From DSXH01 sp020724325 (GTDB lineage: Bacteria; Bacteroidota; Ignavibacteria; Ignavibacteriales; Melioribacteraceae), in contig JBFLYW010000016.1 of the NCBI GenBank assembly GCA_040756515.1, positions 15,718 through 79,717 on the forward strand: a stretch of 64,000 nt of DNA. Reading direction: 5' to 3'. The translations under genes and the position numbers were made by a program. Positions 63,808-64,000 of the stretch are shown piece by piece (within the stretch, counting starts at the first letter, position 1; each line of letters starts with the position of its first letter). The notes under the pieces were generated by a model that was given only the letters and a program-made list of their open reading frames with translations, had not been told where the DNA came from and did not search any database.

Positions 63808-63890
63808 GGGTTATGAGTCCAGAGTTTATCTCGAATGAAGCCGGGGAGCTACTCCCGCTTTGCGGGACTCCACCCAGCGATCAAATTTTA
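63808..63890 (-). pseudogene. Decayed tRNA-fMet copy containing a repeat insertion
   Basis: Read against the intact tRNA just downstream, GGGTTATGAG (63808-63817), GAGCTAC (63846-63852) and CTCCACCCAGCGATCAAATT (63868-63887) occur in the same order, including the 5' flank GCGATCAAATTT. The acceptor is damaged and the hairpin word TCCCGCTTTGCGGGA (63853-63867), one of the mosaic-repeat words, sits in the D-arm. Not functional. Bases 63891-64000 show no recognisable feature. Confidence 0.7.
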
Positions 63891-64000
63891 TTTACTTTAT
63901 AAAAGAACATTTTGAAACTTGGGATTCAAATATATAAAACCATTCTCCCTCTGTCAAATTATTGGCAGCTGCTAATTCTTTACTTGATACTTACTTTCTC

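Overview
The window is an AT-rich, gene-dense stretch of a Gram-negative chromosome. Its gene content fits the Ignavibacteria/Chlorobi side of the Bacteroidota superphylum (Melioribacteraceae-like). Pointers are a DUF2723 membrane protein, a GWxTD/TPR protein, a DUF5916 outer-membrane protein, many small beta-barrel proteins with Sec signals, HldD and a family 9 glycosyltransferase for LPS, and S23-type four-helix and DinB proteins. No plasmid, phage, CRISPR or rRNA signature is visible. This placement is inferred from families, not from a marker-gene comparison.

Layout. 1-5625 (minus): a respiratory electron-transfer module made of a Tat-exported ferredoxin-like protein (HybA/HmcB type), a NrfD/HybB-type quinone-interacting membrane protein and a 13-heme periplasmic cytochrome c. 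It is followed without a gap by a heme-motif sensor kinase and a response regulator cut by the window edge. 5814-7865: a trifunctional chorismate mutase/prephenate dehydratase/DAHP synthase. 7878-11434 (minus): a TPP enzyme, cupin, PspC and OMP cluster plus an MscS channel. 11952-20108: transporter, AMP nucleosidase, PAP2 phosphatase, hybrid kinase, YjbQ, S1/P1 nuclease, LOG protein and family 9 glycosyltransferase. 20244-29380: DUF2723 protein, GT2, an ECF-like membrane protein divergent from a DUF362/NapH-type iron-sulfur pair, a DUF1028 protein and an FKBP isomerase. 29994-38805: a broken methyltransferase, YhcH, OMP, CocE-type hydrolase, DinB, MurU-like and AmgK-RapZ_C fusion (cell-wall sugar salvage), and M28 peptidase. 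38865-45920: MetH, HldD, four-helix protein, Nudix, membrane protein and alpha/beta hydrolase. 46100-53847: Spy-like lipoprotein, the RtcB/archease RNA repair pair, DUF5916 protein and GWxTD/TPR protein. 53866-63322: PP2C-type phosphatase, PurL, YihY, YD-repeat protein, beta-CASP nuclease, DsrE-like and HEAT proteins. 63712-63784: initiator tRNA-fMet, with a decayed second copy upstream of it.

Non-coding structure is prominent. Five intergenic regions (about 11.5, 17.1, 29.6, 36.5 and 48.9 kb) carry one mosaic repeat family built from short GC-rich hairpin words and a 14-bp-arm palindrome (six copies). A second, 109-bp inverted-repeat element occurs twice, in opposite orientation (46812-46920 and about 20127-20234). 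Both look like non-autonomous mobile or REP/MITE-like sequences.

The best candidates for something new are: (a) the redox module whose kinase has periplasmic heme motifs and a zinc-ribbon-like insertion inside its ATPase domain; (b) the three-enzyme aromatic fusion; (c) the AmgK-RapZ_C fusion beside MurU; (d) the two repeat families; and (e) a terminator-like hairpin directly against the archease start codon. All functions are assigned from visible motifs and recalled family features; no database search was run.
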